From Streptomyces aurantiogriseus (GTDB lineage: Bacteria; Actinomycetota; Actinomycetes; Streptomycetales; Streptomycetaceae), in contig NZ_BMSX01000001.1 in the NCBI RefSeq assembly GCF_014649375.1, forward strand, positions 1 through 64,000: DNA of 64,000 bases. Direction: 5' to 3'. The translations under genes were made by a program, and so were the position numbers. Below are positions 34,579 to 43,203 of the stretch, in pieces. Each line of letters begins with the position of its first letter. Position 1 is the first letter of the stretch. Under the pieces are notes generated by a model. It did not search any database and was not told the DNA's origin. It saw only the letters and a program-made list of their open reading frames with translations.

Positions 34579-35076
34579 TCAGCCTTCCGGCATCGCGGAC
34601 GAGTGGTGGTTGACGATCTTCCACTTCCCGTTCCGCTTCTCGTACTCGTACGTGTAGCGAGCCTCGACGACGCGCTTCTCACCGGTCTCGTGGTCGGTGA
34701 GCGTGAACTCGTACACGCCGGCGTCGATGGCGGAGTTGTCGTCGAGGACGTTGACGATCGTCTGGATCTTCTTGCCGACCGGCTTGTTCGCCAGGAAGTG
34801 CTCGAAGTAGTCGACGATGCCGGCGCGGTCGGACCGCACCTTGTTGGAGACGGTGGGCAGGAGCACGGCGTCCTTGGCGTACAGGTCGGCGACCTTCTCC
34901 GCGTCACCGGTCTGCAGCGCGGCGTTCCAGGTGTCGAACAGGCCGGCGATCTGCTTCTTGCTGGGCTTCGACGCCTTCTCGGAACCGGCCGCACTGACCC
35001 CGACCGTCACCGTGGCGGCAGTGACGAGGGCGGTGGCGGTGACGAGGGCGGCGCGTATGCGGGTCTTGCGGGTCAT
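34579..35076 (-). CDS. secreted SnoaL/DUF4440-like protein
   Basis: A 165-residue protein with a Sec signal peptide (RIRAALVTATALVTAATVTV ending near VSAAG). The mature cone-shaped NTF2-like fold has 'IAGLFDTWNAALQTGDAEKV' and 'YAKDAVLLPTVSNKVRSD', and ends 'YEKRNGKWKIVNHHSS'. This is the pattern of the SgcJ/EcaC and CaMKII-association-like families. No catalytic role can be read from the sequence. It converges on the kinase gene with a 3-bp gap. Confidence 0.8.
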   Translation of the reverse strand: MTRKTRIRAALVTATALVTAATVTVGVSAAGSEKASKPSKKQIAGLFDTWNAALQTGDAEKVADLYAKDAVLLPTVSNKVRSDRAGIVDYFEHFLANKPVGKKIQTIVNVLDDNSAIDAGVYEFTLTDHETGEKRVVEARYTYEYEKRNGKWKIVNHHSSAMPEG

Positions 35077-35200
35077 CGCAACTCCTGTGCGGCTTGGGCC
35101 TGTTGGGATGACTCAAGACTCGCCTCACGCCGGTTAGGGACCGTGCAGCCGTCGTACAGCGGACGTACAAGACCCCTCCAATTCTCAGGAGGCGCGACGC

Positions 35201-35401
35201 TCAGGAGGCGCGCCGGGCGCCCGCCTCCTTCCCCCGGTCACGCATCAGGCTGACGCCCGCGCCGAGCGAGACGACGCCCATACCGACGGCGGTCATCACC
35301 CCTTGCGTCCCGTCGACCACGAAGGGCGCGACGGCGGCGACGGCCAGGTTGAAGAGGAAGAGGAACCACAGGACGGGGCGGGAGGAGAGCAGGGACTTCA
35401 T
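35201..35401 (-). CDS. small membrane protein
   Basis: A 66-residue protein with two hydrophobic helices (PVLWFLFLFNLAVAAVAPFV and GVMTAVGMGVVSLGAGVSL) and a basic C-terminus. The ATG at 35401 lies behind GGAAG (CTTCC on the plus strand, 35410-35414). No family recognised. Confidence 0.65.
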   Translation of the reverse strand: MKSLLSSRPVLWFLFLFNLAVAAVAPFVVDGTQGVMTAVGMGVVSLGAGVSLMRDRGKEAGARRAS

Positions 35402-35440
35402 GGCGGGGCTTCCTTGGGAGGAGTGGGGATCGTTGGCTTG

Positions 35441-35492
35441 CGGGTCTCGCTCGCGGGTTCCGCTTGCGGGTTCCGCTCGCGGGTTCCGCTTG
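35441..35492 (+). repeat. 13-bp tandem repeat, four units
   Basis: Units CGGGTCTCGCTCG, CGGGTTCCGCTTG, CGGGTTCCGCTCG and CGGGTTCCGCTTG follow each other without gaps, between the small membrane protein and the TSUP gene. Confidence 0.75.
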
Positions 35493-35550
35493 CGAGATCA
35501 ACGATTCCCTCTCCGACCTGCGGAAAGGAGGGAGCGCACTCCCGAAGCGA

Positions 35551-35570
35551 TGGTGTAGGCAGTTACACCA
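35551..35570. promoter_or_regulatory. operator-like inverted repeat touching the TSUP start codon
   Basis: TGGTGTA-GGCAGT-TACACCA is a perfect 7-bp inverted repeat whose last base is the A of the ATG. A protein bound here would block ribosome access or transcription. The spacing suits a dimeric GntR- or MarR-type regulator. Confidence 0.5.
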
Positions 35571-36304
35571 TGACAGGTGGAGCGGGCCCGGCCGACGCAC
35601 TGCTGGCGGGGATCGTGCTGCTCGGCTCGTGCGTGCAGTGGCTGACCGGCATGGGCTTCGCCCTGGTCGCCGTCCCCGCGCTGATCCTGCTGCTGGGCCC
35701 CGCCGAGGGCGTCGTCCTGGCGAACTGCGCGGCCGGCGCGATCAGCGTCGTGGGCCTGGCGGGCGGCTGGCGCCGCGTCCGCCTCCGGGCGATGGTCCCC
35801 CTGTGCGTCGCCGCGGCCTGCACGGTACCGGCGGGCACCTGGCTGACCCGCCGACTCCCCGAGCCCCTGCTGCTGTTGGTGATGGGCAGCCTGGTGACGG
35901 TCGCCGTCCTGCTGGTCATGCGCGGCGCCCGCGTCCCCGCCCTGCACGGCACCCGAGGCGCGGTCGTGGCCGGCGCGGCAGGCGGGTTCATGAACTCCGC
36001 GGCCGGCGTCGGCGGCCCCCCGGTTTCCCTGTACGCCGTCAACGCGGGCTGGACGGTACGGGAGTTCGTCCCCAACGCGCAGTTCTACGGCGTCGTCGTG
36101 AACGCCTTCTCGGTGGGGACGAACGGCGTGCCCGAGTTGGAGGCCGCGCAGTGGGCGTCGGTGATCGTCGCCATGACGGTCGGCGCGGCCGTCGGCAGGG
36201 GGCTCGCGGGGCGGATACCGGAGGAGCGAGCCCGGCTGCTGGTGCTGGGGTTGGCGCTGGCGGGCGGGGCGTCGGCGGTGGGGAAGGGGGTGTGGGGGCT
36301 GTGA
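35570..36304 (+). CDS. TSUP family (TauE/SafE-like) membrane transporter
   Basis: A 244-residue protein with about eight membrane helices in two homologous halves. Half one has 'LLAGIVLLGSCVQWLTGMGF'; half two has 'GTRGAVVAGAAGGFMNSAAG' then 'VGGPPVSLYAVNAGWTVREF', the typical TSUP signature. Members export sulfite, sulfoacetate or other small anions; no sulfur genes are adjacent. The ATG at 35570 is covered by an inverted repeat, and the in-frame upstream sequence consists of tandem repeats and is not coding-like. Confidence 0.85.
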   Translation: MTGGAGPADALLAGIVLLGSCVQWLTGMGFALVAVPALILLLGPAEGVVLANCAAGAISVVGLAGGWRRVRLRAMVPLCVAAACTVPAGTWLTRRLPEPLLLLVMGSLVTVAVLLVMRGARVPALHGTRGAVVAGAAGGFMNSAAGVGGPPVSLYAVNAGWTVREFVPNAQFYGVVVNAFSVGTNGVPELEAAQWASVIVAMTVGAAVGRGLAGRIPEERARLLVLGLALAGGASAVGKGVWGL

Positions 36305-36355
36305 GCGGTCCACGAAGATGCCGAGCTCGTGGGCGAGCTCGTCCATCGCACTCTT

Positions 36356-37015
36356 CTACTTGACCCGTCCCAGGCCCAGCTGACCGGCGATCTCCTCCGC
36401 CATGACCTTCCCCGCCTCGAGCTCCAGGGTCTCGTCGCCCATGGCCTGGTCGGTGTCGAGGCCGTCCAGTTCCTCCAGGGGCTGGTTGAGGCGGACGTGG
36501 GCCAGGACCGAGTGGAGGGCGCGGAGGGTCGCCGAGGCTGTGGAGCCCCAGTTGGAGAAGTAGGAGAACTGCCACCACCACAGGGCCTCCGAGGTGCGGC
36601 CGGCCCGGTAGTGGGCCATGCCGTGGCGGAGGTCGGTGATGACGTCGGTGAGGTCGTCGGAGATACGGGCGGGAACAGGCGCCTTGCGGGGCTCGTAGGG
36701 GTCGAAGACCTCCGAGTAGACGTCGACCGGCTCCAGGAGGCGGGCAAGGTTCTCGCGGAGGTCGTCCACGTCCGGTTCCGGGCCGGGGTCGGGCTCGTAG
36801 CGCTCGTCGGGGACGATGTCCTCGTGGGCGCCGAGGCGGCCGCCGGCCAGCAGGAGCTGGGAGACCTCCAGGAGGAGGAAGGGGACGGCCGAGTCCGGCT
36901 CGTCGCCCTTGGCGACCTCGGTGACGGCGACCAGGAAACTCTCGATCTGGTCCGCGATCTGGACCGCGAAGTCGTCCGGGTTCTGGTCGCTCGCGTGCAG
37001 CGTGGCGTCAGACAT
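36356..37015 (-). CDS. DUF5063 domain protein
   Basis: A 219-residue acidic soluble protein conserved next to recR in Streptomyces. It has '[20 protein letters not shown]', '[20 protein letters not shown]' and the aromatic '[20 protein letters not shown]', typical of DUF5063. The function is unknown. It overlaps recR by 8 bp (start codon within the end of recR), so the two are translationally coupled. A role in recombination or nucleoid work is suggested only by the neighbours. Confidence 0.85.
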   Translation of the reverse strand: MSDATLHASDQNPDDFAVQIADQIESFLVAVTEVAKGDEPDSAVPFLLLEVSQLLLAGGRLGAHEDIVPDERYEPDPGPEPDVDDLRENLARLLEPVDVYSEVFDPYEPRKAPVPARISDDLTDVITDLRHGMAHYRAGRTSEALWWWQFSYFSNWGSTASATLRALHSVLAHVRLNQPLEELDGLDTDQAMGDETLELEAGKVMAEEIAGQLGLGRVK

Positions 37016-37607
37016 CTAGGAGTCGTCTCCCCTCGAAGGCGCGGCCGAGCGTGACCTCGTCCGCGTATTCCAGGTCGCCACCCACCGGGAGGCCGCTGGC
37101 CAGGCGGGTGACCTTCAGGCCCATGGGCTTGATCATGCGGGCGAGGTACGTGGCCGTCGCCTCGCCTTCGAGATTCGGGTCCGTGGCGAGGATCAGTTCG
37201 GTGACCGTGCCGTCCGCGAGCCTCGCGAGCAGTTCTCTTATACGGAGGTCGTCCGGGCCCACACCCTCGATCGGGCTGATCGCTCCGCCCAGAACGTGGT
37301 AGCGGCCCCGGAACTCGCGGGTCCGCTCGATCGCCACCACGTCCTTCGGTTCCTCCACCACGCAGATGACGGAAGGATCGCGGCGCGGGTCTCGGCAGAT
37401 CCCGCAGTTCTCCTCCTGCGCCACGTTCCCGCAGGTCGCGCAGAAGCGGACCTTCGCCTTGACCTCCATCAGGGCCTGCGCGAGGCGCCGTACGTCGGCC
37501 GGCTCCGCCTGGAGGATGTGGAAGGCGATCCGCTGCGCGCTCTTGGGACCGACGCCGGGCAGCCGCCCCAGCTCGTCGATGAGGTCCTGGACCACGCCTT
37601 CGTACAA
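37008..37607 (-). CDS. recR: recombination mediator RecR
   Basis: A 199-residue RecR. Parts in order: helix-hairpin-helix ('[20 protein letters not shown]'), a zinc finger [16 protein letters not shown], a Toprim domain ('[20 protein letters not shown]', '[20 protein letters not shown]') and a C-terminal Walker-B-like strand ('[20 protein letters not shown]'). With RecO and RecF it loads RecA on gapped DNA. Second gene of the ybaB-recR-DUF5063 set. Confidence 0.97.
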   Translation of the reverse strand: MYEGVVQDLIDELGRLPGVGPKSAQRIAFHILQAEPADVRRLAQALMEVKAKVRFCATCGNVAQEENCGICRDPRRDPSVICVVEEPKDVVAIERTREFRGRYHVLGGAISPIEGVGPDDLRIRELLARLADGTVTELILATDPNLEGEATATYLARMIKPMGLKVTRLASGLPVGGDLEYADEVTLGRAFEGRRLLDV

Positions 37608-37690
37608 CGGACTGCCGTCCTTCCTCGGGTTCCTTGCAGTACGTACGGTAGTTGGCCGCCACCCGTCCTAGGAAGGCGGTTCGGAAACGG

Positions 37691-38032
37691 TCAGAAGGGC
37701 AGACCCGGGATACCGCCGCCGCCCAGGCCCTGGGCCAGCGGGCCCAGCTTCTGCTGCTGGAGGGTCTGCGCGTTCTCGTTGGCCGCGTGGACGGCCGCGA
37801 CGATCAGGTCGGCGAGGGTCTCGGTGTCCTCCGGGTCCACCGCCTTCGGATCGATCTGCAGCGCGCGCAGCTCACCGGCGCCGGTCACCGTCGCCTTCAC
37901 CAGGCCGCCACCGGCCTGGCCGTCGACCTCCGTGTTCGCCAGCTCCTCCTGCGCGCGGGCCAGGTCCTGCTGCATCTTCTGGGCCTGCTGGAGCAGCTGC
38001 TGCATGTTGGGCTGGCCACCACCGGGAATCAC
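37691..38032 (-). CDS. YbaB/EbfC family nucleoid-associated protein
   Basis: A 113-residue small DNA-binding protein. The N-terminal coiled helix ('[20 protein letters not shown]') and the strand-helix core ('[20 protein letters not shown]', '[20 protein letters not shown]') are those of YbaB/EbfC, which forms tweezer-like dimers on DNA. GTG start with AGGAG at good spacing. The C-terminus is Gly-rich. It precedes recR, as in many bacteria. Confidence 0.92.
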   Translation of the reverse strand: MIPGGGQPNMQQLLQQAQKMQQDLARAQEELANTEVDGQAGGGLVKATVTGAGELRALQIDPKAVDPEDTETLADLIVAAVHAANENAQTLQQQKLGPLAQGLGGGGIPGLPF

Positions 38033-38366
38033 GATCAGCTCCTGTGTCCGTACGGCTGTCGGGCGGGGGTCTCCCCCCGCTGCGTCGGGCGGGCTTTCCC
38101 GCTCGGCACGAGCCTACGTGGTCTGTGCGGGTGTCGCCCCGGCACTCTTTCGAGTGAGTCTGGTGCGAGGTCTATACCTGATCAAGGCCCCCCTTACGGG
38201 CGTAAAGGCGGTGAAACCTTCCTCTCGGCCACCCATTGGGAGGTAGGAAAGGTGCGGCGCATCAGCATCGGCGTCTGCGGGCGGCTGCGGCGCCTTTGCC
38301 TTGGGTATCTGCAGCGTCTTCAGGCGTCACGCAACGTGATCGGTCGCGATCAGTAGGGAGTGCCGG
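38033..38366. other. intergenic region between ybaB and the SLATT-like gene
   Basis: About 330 bases between divergent genes. I see no gene, RNA or strong terminator, only a GATCGGTCGCGATC hyphenated palindrome near 38338-38351 just before the downstream start. Confidence 0.4.
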
Positions 38367-39122
38367 GTGGGTCAGCAGCCGGAGATGCAGCCCGGGGGTC
38401 CGCCTCAGGACGGGCGGGGCGAGGGTGCGGCCGGGCTGCGGCCGGGCGATCTGACCGGGCGGGAGTTTCCGCTCGGGGACTGGGGTGAGCCGGCGGAGCG
38501 GCTCAACGAGCTGTACCGGTGGGTGGAGCGGGGAGCGATGGAGACCGCGGCCTGGTACCTCGCGGATCGGGTGGGGAAGCGGCGGGCGGCTCGGGTGTTG
38601 CGGGGTGGGGCCACGGCGGGGGCGGTGCTGGGGGCCGCGTTGCCGTTGCTGGATCTCACCGGGGTGGTGGGTGGGGTGGCTCCGTGGGGGTATCTCGCGT
38701 TGTTGTGCGCGGTGGCGTGTGTGGCTGCGGACCGGTTCTTCGGGGTGACGTCGGGGTGGATAAGGGACGTGGCGACCGCGCAGGCGGTGCAGCGGCGGTT
38801 GCAGGTGTTGCAGTTCGACTGGGCGTCGGAGAGTGTGCGGGAGGTGCTGGGGCCGGCGGAGGGGACGGCGAGTGAGGCTGCTGAGCGGTGTCTGGGGGTG
38901 CTTCGGCGGTTCTCGGAGGATGTGACGGAGTTGGTGCGGGTGGAGACGGCGGACTGGATGGTGGAGTTCCGGACGGGGGCCGGGCCGCTGGGGATGCAGG
39001 GGGCGGGGGCCTCCGGTGGGGGGCGGGGGGAGGTGGGGGGCTCGTCCGGACGGTTTTCCTTGCCGCCGGGGGCGGGGGCTCGGCCGAACATGCCTCGGCA
39101 GCGGCCGCCTGAGCCGCGGTGA
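38367..39122 (+). CDS. SLATT-like two-helix membrane protein
   Basis: A 251-residue protein. After a Gly/Pro-rich leader come a conserved helix ('GEPAERLNELYRWVERGAME', 'ETAAWYLADRVGKRRAARVL'), two membrane helices (GGATAGAVLGAALPLLDLTG; GYLALLCAVACVAADRFFG) and a long helical region. The tail is Gly/Pro-rich (GAGASGGGRGEVGG; RPNMPRQRPPEPR). The order helix–2TM–helix matches SLATT domains, which serve as membrane effectors in some conflict systems, but also occur as housekeeping proteins in Streptomyces. No nucleotide-sensing SMODS or SLOG partner is next to it. GTG start behind TAGGGAG. Confidence 0.65.
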   Translation: MGQQPEMQPGGPPQDGRGEGAAGLRPGDLTGREFPLGDWGEPAERLNELYRWVERGAMETAAWYLADRVGKRRAARVLRGGATAGAVLGAALPLLDLTGVVGGVAPWGYLALLCAVACVAADRFFGVTSGWIRDVATAQAVQRRLQVLQFDWASESVREVLGPAEGTASEAAERCLGVLRRFSEDVTELVRVETADWMVEFRTGAGPLGMQGAGASGGGRGEVGGSSGRFSLPPGAGARPNMPRQRPPEPR

Positions 39123-39597
39123 GGTGAGGTGAGGTGGTCGCCGGGTTGTCTTCGCCCCCGCCGCCCCTACCCTTCCCGACCTCCAGGGGCTCCGCCCCTT
39201 CGACCCCACCAGGGGGCTCCGCCCTCTGAACCCCCGAGGCTGCGCCCCCTGGACCCCAGGCAGGGCTCCGCCCTGCACCCCCGGCGGGACTGCCGCACCC
39301 TGGAGCCCCGGCGGGACTGCGCCCCTGCACCCCACGCGGGGCTGCCGCCCCGCACCCCGCTTCGGCCCTGAACGGGCCTCGTCCTCAAACGCCGGACGGG
39401 CTGGATTGCCGTGCCCGGTGCTTGCCAGGTGCCCTCGGGCGGGCTGGATTGCGCTGACCCAGCGCGCGCCAGGTACCCCGCGCGGGCTGGATTGCCCTGC
39501 CCAGGCAATCCCCAGGCGCCCCCGGACGGGCTGAAATGCCCTGAACCAGCGCGCGCCAGGTGCCCCGGGCGGGCTGGGTTGCGCTGATCGGCGCTTG
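39123..39597. other. repeat-rich non-coding region
   Basis: No gene. Minus-strand open frames here encode imperfect peptide repeats (e.g. 'AIQPARGHLA') produced by the DNA repeats and not by selection. Contents: GGGGCTCCGCCCC-type runs (39180-39360), a REP-like element (39364-39404) and the 43-bp tandem repeat. Confidence 0.7.
39364..39404 (-). repeat. Streptomyces REP-like element, copy B
   Basis: On the minus strand it reads CCAGCCCGTCCGGCGTTTGA, then GGACGAGGCCCGTTCAGGGCC, close to the element most common in Streptomyces intergenic DNA and homologous to copy A at 24757. Confidence 0.7.
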
Positions 39598-39617
39598 TCA
39601 GGTGGCGCCGGGTGGGT
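39398..39617 (+). repeat. 43-bp tandem repeat, five units plus a remnant
   Basis: 'GGGCTGG' landmarks recur at 39398, 39441, 39484, 39528 and 39571, so the period is 43-44 bp. Shared parts are GGGCTGGATTGC at the start and GCGCGCCAGGT near the end. A sixth, degenerate unit (GGGTGGGTTGA) ends near 39617. Confidence 0.7.
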
Positions 39618-41304
39618 TGAGCGTGAGGCCCGCCTCTTGTCCGAGCGAGTCGGGTGGTGGGTGGGCATAGGCCGGGGGGCCAGGGGGCGGAGCCCCCTGG
39701 AGGGGACTGGAGGGGGCTCGGCTTCGAACGCCGGGCGAGCTGGACGGTGCCTTGTTTTCCCTTGCGCACAGGCGCAGGCCCTCTGATGTCCAGCACGGCA
39801 GGTGGCCGTGGGTGCGGATGACGTCCTGGCCGTTGCCGCGGGTGAGGTAGGTCAGGAAGCTCGAGGCCAGGGAGTCGGCCGGGGGGCGGCCGTAGGTGTA
39901 GGCGTACTCGATCTCGCGGTACGGGTAGTCGCTCGTGCCGTCCTCGATGGCGTCGACGGAGGGCGGGTCGCCGTCGAGGTTCAGGGGGTGGAGGCCCTTC
40001 GCGCGGTCGGCGACGTTGAGTTCGCTGTAGCCGATCGCGCCGGGGGTGGCGGCGACGGTGGCCAGGACCTGGTCCGTGGAATCGAGTTCGCAGCGGGCCA
40101 CGGAGGCCGTGGGGTCGTCCTTGTGGAGGCAGTCGACGGAGGAGTTGGCGATCTCGCCCCGGCCCAGGACCCGGCGCTGGAACACCTGCCGGGTGCCGGA
40201 GTTGGCGTCCCGGCTGACCAGGATCACCGGCAGGTCCGGGCCGCCGAGCTCCCGCCAGTTGGGGATCTGCCCGAGGTAGAGGCGGCGGACGTCCGCCGTG
40301 GTGAGGTTCTTCAGGCGGACGTCGTCGTTGACGACGAGGGCGAAGACGGACACCGCCACACGGTTCTCGCGGAGTTCCTCCAGGCCGGCCGGCTTGGGGC
40401 CGTCGGAGAGGGCGACCATGGGCGGAGAGCCCTTCTTGCTCTTCACGCCCGCCGCGGTGAGTTCGCGGATGCCGGCCGTCGAGCCGTGCGGGTCGACGGT
40501 GAGGTGCGCGCCCTCGCAGTCGCGTTCGTACTTGCGGGCCACCTCGCGGATCACCGGGGCGAAGGCCGTGGAGCCGGTGAGCGTGAGGGTGCCGCGCTCA
40601 CAGCCGATCGGGGGCGGGGCGTCGTCCCCGACGACGACCATCGTGGCGAGGGTGATCACACAGACGGTCAGGAGGATCGAGATCAGCCGGGCCGCGCGGC
40701 TGAACAGCGGCGGGGTGTCGTCCGGGGTCGCGCTGCGGTTGGGGTGCACCTCACCGTCGCGGATGCCGCCGTAGAGGCGTATGCCGTGGCCCACGTCGCC
40801 GCCCGAGAGGAGGACGAGGAGTTTGAAGTGCTCTCGGGGGTTGAGGGGGACGCGCGGGATGCGCAGGGTGTTGTCCTCGTAGTCGAAGCCGCGGTCCGCG
40901 GTGAAGTGGTCCATGAGGTGGTCGGTGTCGGTCGGCTGGGTGACCGACACTCCGCGGATGGTGCGGTCGGTGAAGACCGCGGTCAGGCCGTGGCGTTCGG
41001 GGCCCGTGTAGTCGTCGCGGGCGATGCCCTGGGAGCCGTCGTTCTCGATGCGCAGGAGGACGAGGGTGGCGTTGTCCATGCCGGGGGCCTCGTCGAACAG
41101 GCCCAGGCGGCGGTTGGGGCGGCCGGATCTGACGTCGTCGCCGATGGGGTTGTCCATCTGCACGCGGTAGCCGATGCGCTTGCGGCGCGGCACCCGGCGC
41201 TCGTACCAGACCATGACGCCGGACGCGACGATGCCGAGGAAGGCCGTCCCCACCGCCACGAGGTTCTCAGCGTTCAGCCAGTCCACTGTGGGTGCCCCCG
41301 CCAC
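39598..41304 (-). CDS. membrane-anchored PstS-like substrate-binding protein
   Basis: A 568-residue protein. One helix near 14-33 (LVAVGTAFLGIVASGVMVWY) is followed by a cytoplasmic or linker beta-rich part, a second helix near 208-230 (LISILLTVCVITLATMVVV), then a phosphate-binding-protein-like domain (about 238-500: 'LTLTGSTAFAPVIREVARKY', 'HGSTAGIRELTAAG', 'SRDANSGTRQVFQRRVLG'). The serine-rich anion pocket resembles PstS, but no Pst genes are nearby. The last 50 residues are Pro/Ser-rich and encoded by repeat DNA. Start at GTG 41304; GTG 41286 is an alternative. It lies beside a Ser/Thr kinase. Confidence 0.75.
   Translation of the reverse strand: MAGAPTVDWLNAENLVAVGTAFLGIVASGVMVWYERRVPRRKRIGYRVQMDNPIGDDVRSGRPNRRLGLFDEAPGMDNATLVLLRIENDGSQGIARDDYTGPERHGLTAVFTDRTIRGVSVTQPTDTDHLMDHFTADRGFDYEDNTLRIPRVPLNPREHFKLLVLLSGGDVGHGIRLYGGIRDGEVHPNRSATPDDTPPLFSRAARLISILLTVCVITLATMVVVGDDAPPPIGCERGTLTLTGSTAFAPVIREVARKYERDCEGAHLTVDPHGSTAGIRELTAAGVKSKKGSPPMVALSDGPKPAGLEELRENRVAVSVFALVVNDDVRLKNLTTADVRRLYLGQIPNWRELGGPDLPVILVSRDANSGTRQVFQRRVLGRGEIANSSVDCLHKDDPTASVARCELDSTDQVLATVAATPGAIGYSELNVADRAKGLHPLNLDGDPPSVDAIEDGTSDYPYREIEYAYTYGRPPADSLASSFLTYLTRGNGQDVIRTHGHLPCWTSEGLRLCARENKAPSSSPGVRSRAPSSPLQGAPPPGPPAYAHPPPDSLGQEAGLTLNPPGAT
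39680..39700. repeat. hairpin CCAGGGGGC-GGA-GCCCCCTGG inside the gene's 3' end
   Basis: A perfect 9-bp inverted repeat typical of Streptomyces intergenic terminators, here inside the last codons of the PstS-like gene. It supports the idea that repeat DNA lengthened the reading frame. Confidence 0.6.
39713..39743 (-). repeat. REP-like element, partial copy C
   Basis: TCGGCTTCGAACGCCGGGCG followed by AGCTGG matches the inner part of copies A and B. It lies within the coding 3' end of the PstS-like gene. Confidence 0.5.
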
Positions 41305-41385
41305 TCCCGCCAGCCGGATGTAGGGGTCACCGTACGTCCGCCCGGGGGGACATTCCGGACCGGTCGGCGGAAGTTCGCCGTACGT

Positions 41386-43203
41386 TCACCGCCGGGTGTA
41401 GGTGAGCTTCTCTCCGGTGGTGGGGTTGAGCCGTTGCAGCCTGCCGTCGGACAGGAGGGTGACCTCGGTGGCGGCGCCCGGGCTGCAGGAGGAGAGGGGC
41501 TCGCCGGTGGTGACCGTGGAGGGGCCTATCTCCAACGGGCCCTTGCCGGCCGGCACTTGGACCAGTTCGGCCTTGAACTCGCAGTGGTACGAGTCCCCGT
41601 CGGCGACGAGCCTGAGGACCGTGTCGCCCACCTCGCCCTGGGCGAGGGTGAGTTGACGCGTGTTCGTGCCGCTCGCGTTGTCGATGGTGGTCGTCCAGGT
41701 GCCGAGGTACGTCTGCGGGATCGCGCCGGCCGCCTCGCTGGGGGACGGGGAGGGCGTCGTCGGTTCCTCGGACCCGGTGGGGGTGGCGGCCCCGGTGCCG
41801 GTGGCGGTGGTGCTCGGCGTCGGGCCGGGGCGTGCTTCCGTGTCGGTCTCGCCGCCGTTCATCACCGCGTACACCGAGCCGCCCGCGGCGAGCGCGACGA
41901 CCGCGGCGATCGCGACGAGCAGCGCGGTGGAGCGGCGGCTGCGGCGGGGCGGTTCCTGGGGGTCGTCCTCGTAGGGGGCGTACGGGGGGTGCGGCGAGGT
42001 CGCGCCGGGGCCGCCCGCCGCGTAGGGGTTGTACGGCACCGGCTGCTGTTGCGGCTGCGGCTGCTGGGCCGGCGGCTGCGGGTAGCCGTAGGGAGAAGGT
42101 GCGGGCTGCGGGTGCTGCTGCGGGTAGCCGTAGGCGGGGTGGGCCGGGGCGGCCGTACCGCCTCCCGGCACCGGCGGGATTCCCGCGACCAGCGTGGAGA
42201 CGTGGTCCGGGGACGGCCCCTCGCCGCGTGGGCCGGTGTGCTCCGGGGCGGCCCCCTCCGGGTCCTCCGTCTCCAGCAGCCGTACCGCGTGCCGGCCCAG
42301 CTGGGCGACCAGGGTGCTCGGCAGCCAGGGGTCACGGGAGCGGCCCTCGGCGACGGTGTCCTCCGCGCCGGTGTGCTCCAGGATCCACTCCAGCGACGGG
42401 CGGTCGGCCGGGTCCTTGCGCAGGCAGGCGCGGACCAGGTCGGCGATGCCCTCGGGGAGGCCCGTCAGGTCGGGCTCCTCCTCGGCGATGCGGAACATCA
42501 GGGCGTGCACACCGCTGTCGGCGGAGCCGAAGGGGAGGGTGCCGGTGGCGGCGTAGGCGAGGACGGAGCCGAGGCAGAACACGTCGCAGGCGGGGGTGAT
42601 GCGCTCGCCGCGCACCTGCTCGGGGGCCATGAAGCCGGGCGAGCCGATCACCGCGCCGGTGCGGGTCAGGCCGCTGTCGCCGGTCCGGGTCGGGCCGCCG
42701 TCGCCGGTCACGGTCTCCAGCGCCCGTGCGACACCGAAGTCGATGACGCGGGGGCCTTCGATGGTGACCATCACGTTGGACGGCTTGAGGTCGCGGTGGA
42801 CGATCCCGGCCGCGTGGATGTTGGTGAGGGCGTGGGCGAGCCCGGCGGCGAGGATGCGCACCGACCGCTCGGGCAGCGGGCCGTGGTCCTGGCTCACGAC
42901 CTGCTGGAGGCTCGGCCCGGCGACATAGCCGGTGGCGACCCAGGGCACGGCGGCCTCGGTGTCGGCGTCGAGGACGGGCGCCGTCCAGAATCCGCCGACC
43001 CGCTGGGCGTTGCGCACCTCCTGCCGGAACCGCGCCCGGAACTCCTCGCGCGCCGCCAGCTCCGGCCGGACCAGCTTCACGGCGACGGTCCGCCCCCGGT
43101 CCGAGCGGGCGAGATAGACCTGCCCCATGCCGCCCGCGCCGAGCCGCGCGAGCAGCCGGTAGCCGCCGATGCGCTGCGGATCCCCGGGGCCCAGCTTCTC
43201 CAT
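41386..43203 (-). CDS. PknB-type membrane Ser/Thr protein kinase
   Basis: A 605-residue kinase. Residues 12-275 are the catalytic domain: 'YRLLARLGAGGMGQVYLARS' (Gly loop), VAVKLVR (Lys), 'AGIVHRDLKPSNVMV' and 'VIDFGVARAL' (DFG), then APEQVRGE. A juxtamembrane Pro/Gln/Tyr-rich stretch (PQPPAQQPQPQQQ) follows. One helix sits near 420-445 (STALLVAIAAVVALAAGGSV), then a Thr/Pro linker and an exported domain of about 110 residues with two Cys. The exported part is not PASTA-like. ATG 43203 starts right at the kinase fold. Confidence 0.92.
   Translation of the reverse strand: MEKLGPGDPQRIGGYRLLARLGAGGMGQVYLARSDRGRTVAVKLVRPELAAREEFRARFRQEVRNAQRVGGFWTAPVLDADTEAAVPWVATGYVAGPSLQQVVSQDHGPLPERSVRILAAGLAHALTNIHAAGIVHRDLKPSNVMVTIEGPRVIDFGVARALETVTGDGGPTRTGDSGLTRTGAVIGSPGFMAPEQVRGERITPACDVFCLGSVLAYAATGTLPFGSADSGVHALMFRIAEEEPDLTGLPEGIADLVRACLRKDPADRPSLEWILEHTGAEDTVAEGRSRDPWLPSTLVAQLGRHAVRLLETEDPEGAAPEHTGPRGEGPSPDHVSTLVAGIPPVPGGGTAAPAHPAYGYPQQHPQPAPSPYGYPQPPAQQPQPQQQPVPYNPYAAGGPGATSPHPPYAPYEDDPQEPPRRSRRSTALLVAIAAVVALAAGGSVYAVMNGGETDTEARPGPTPSTTATGTGAATPTGSEEPTTPSPSPSEAAGAIPQTYLGTWTTTIDNASGTNTRQLTLAQGEVGDTVLRLVADGDSYHCEFKAELVQVPAGKGPLEIGPSTVTTGEPLSSCSPGAATEVTLLSDGRLQRLNPTTGEKLTYTRR

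Noticed and set aside
35441..35492. CRISPR array
   Set aside because: The units are 13 bp and contiguous, with no spacers, and there are no cas genes in the window.
39123..39668. A minus-strand gene encoding 'AIQPARGHLA'-type peptide repeats
   Set aside because: The peptide repeats come from the 43-bp DNA tandem repeat, whose period is not a multiple of three throughout, and there is no ribosome binding site.
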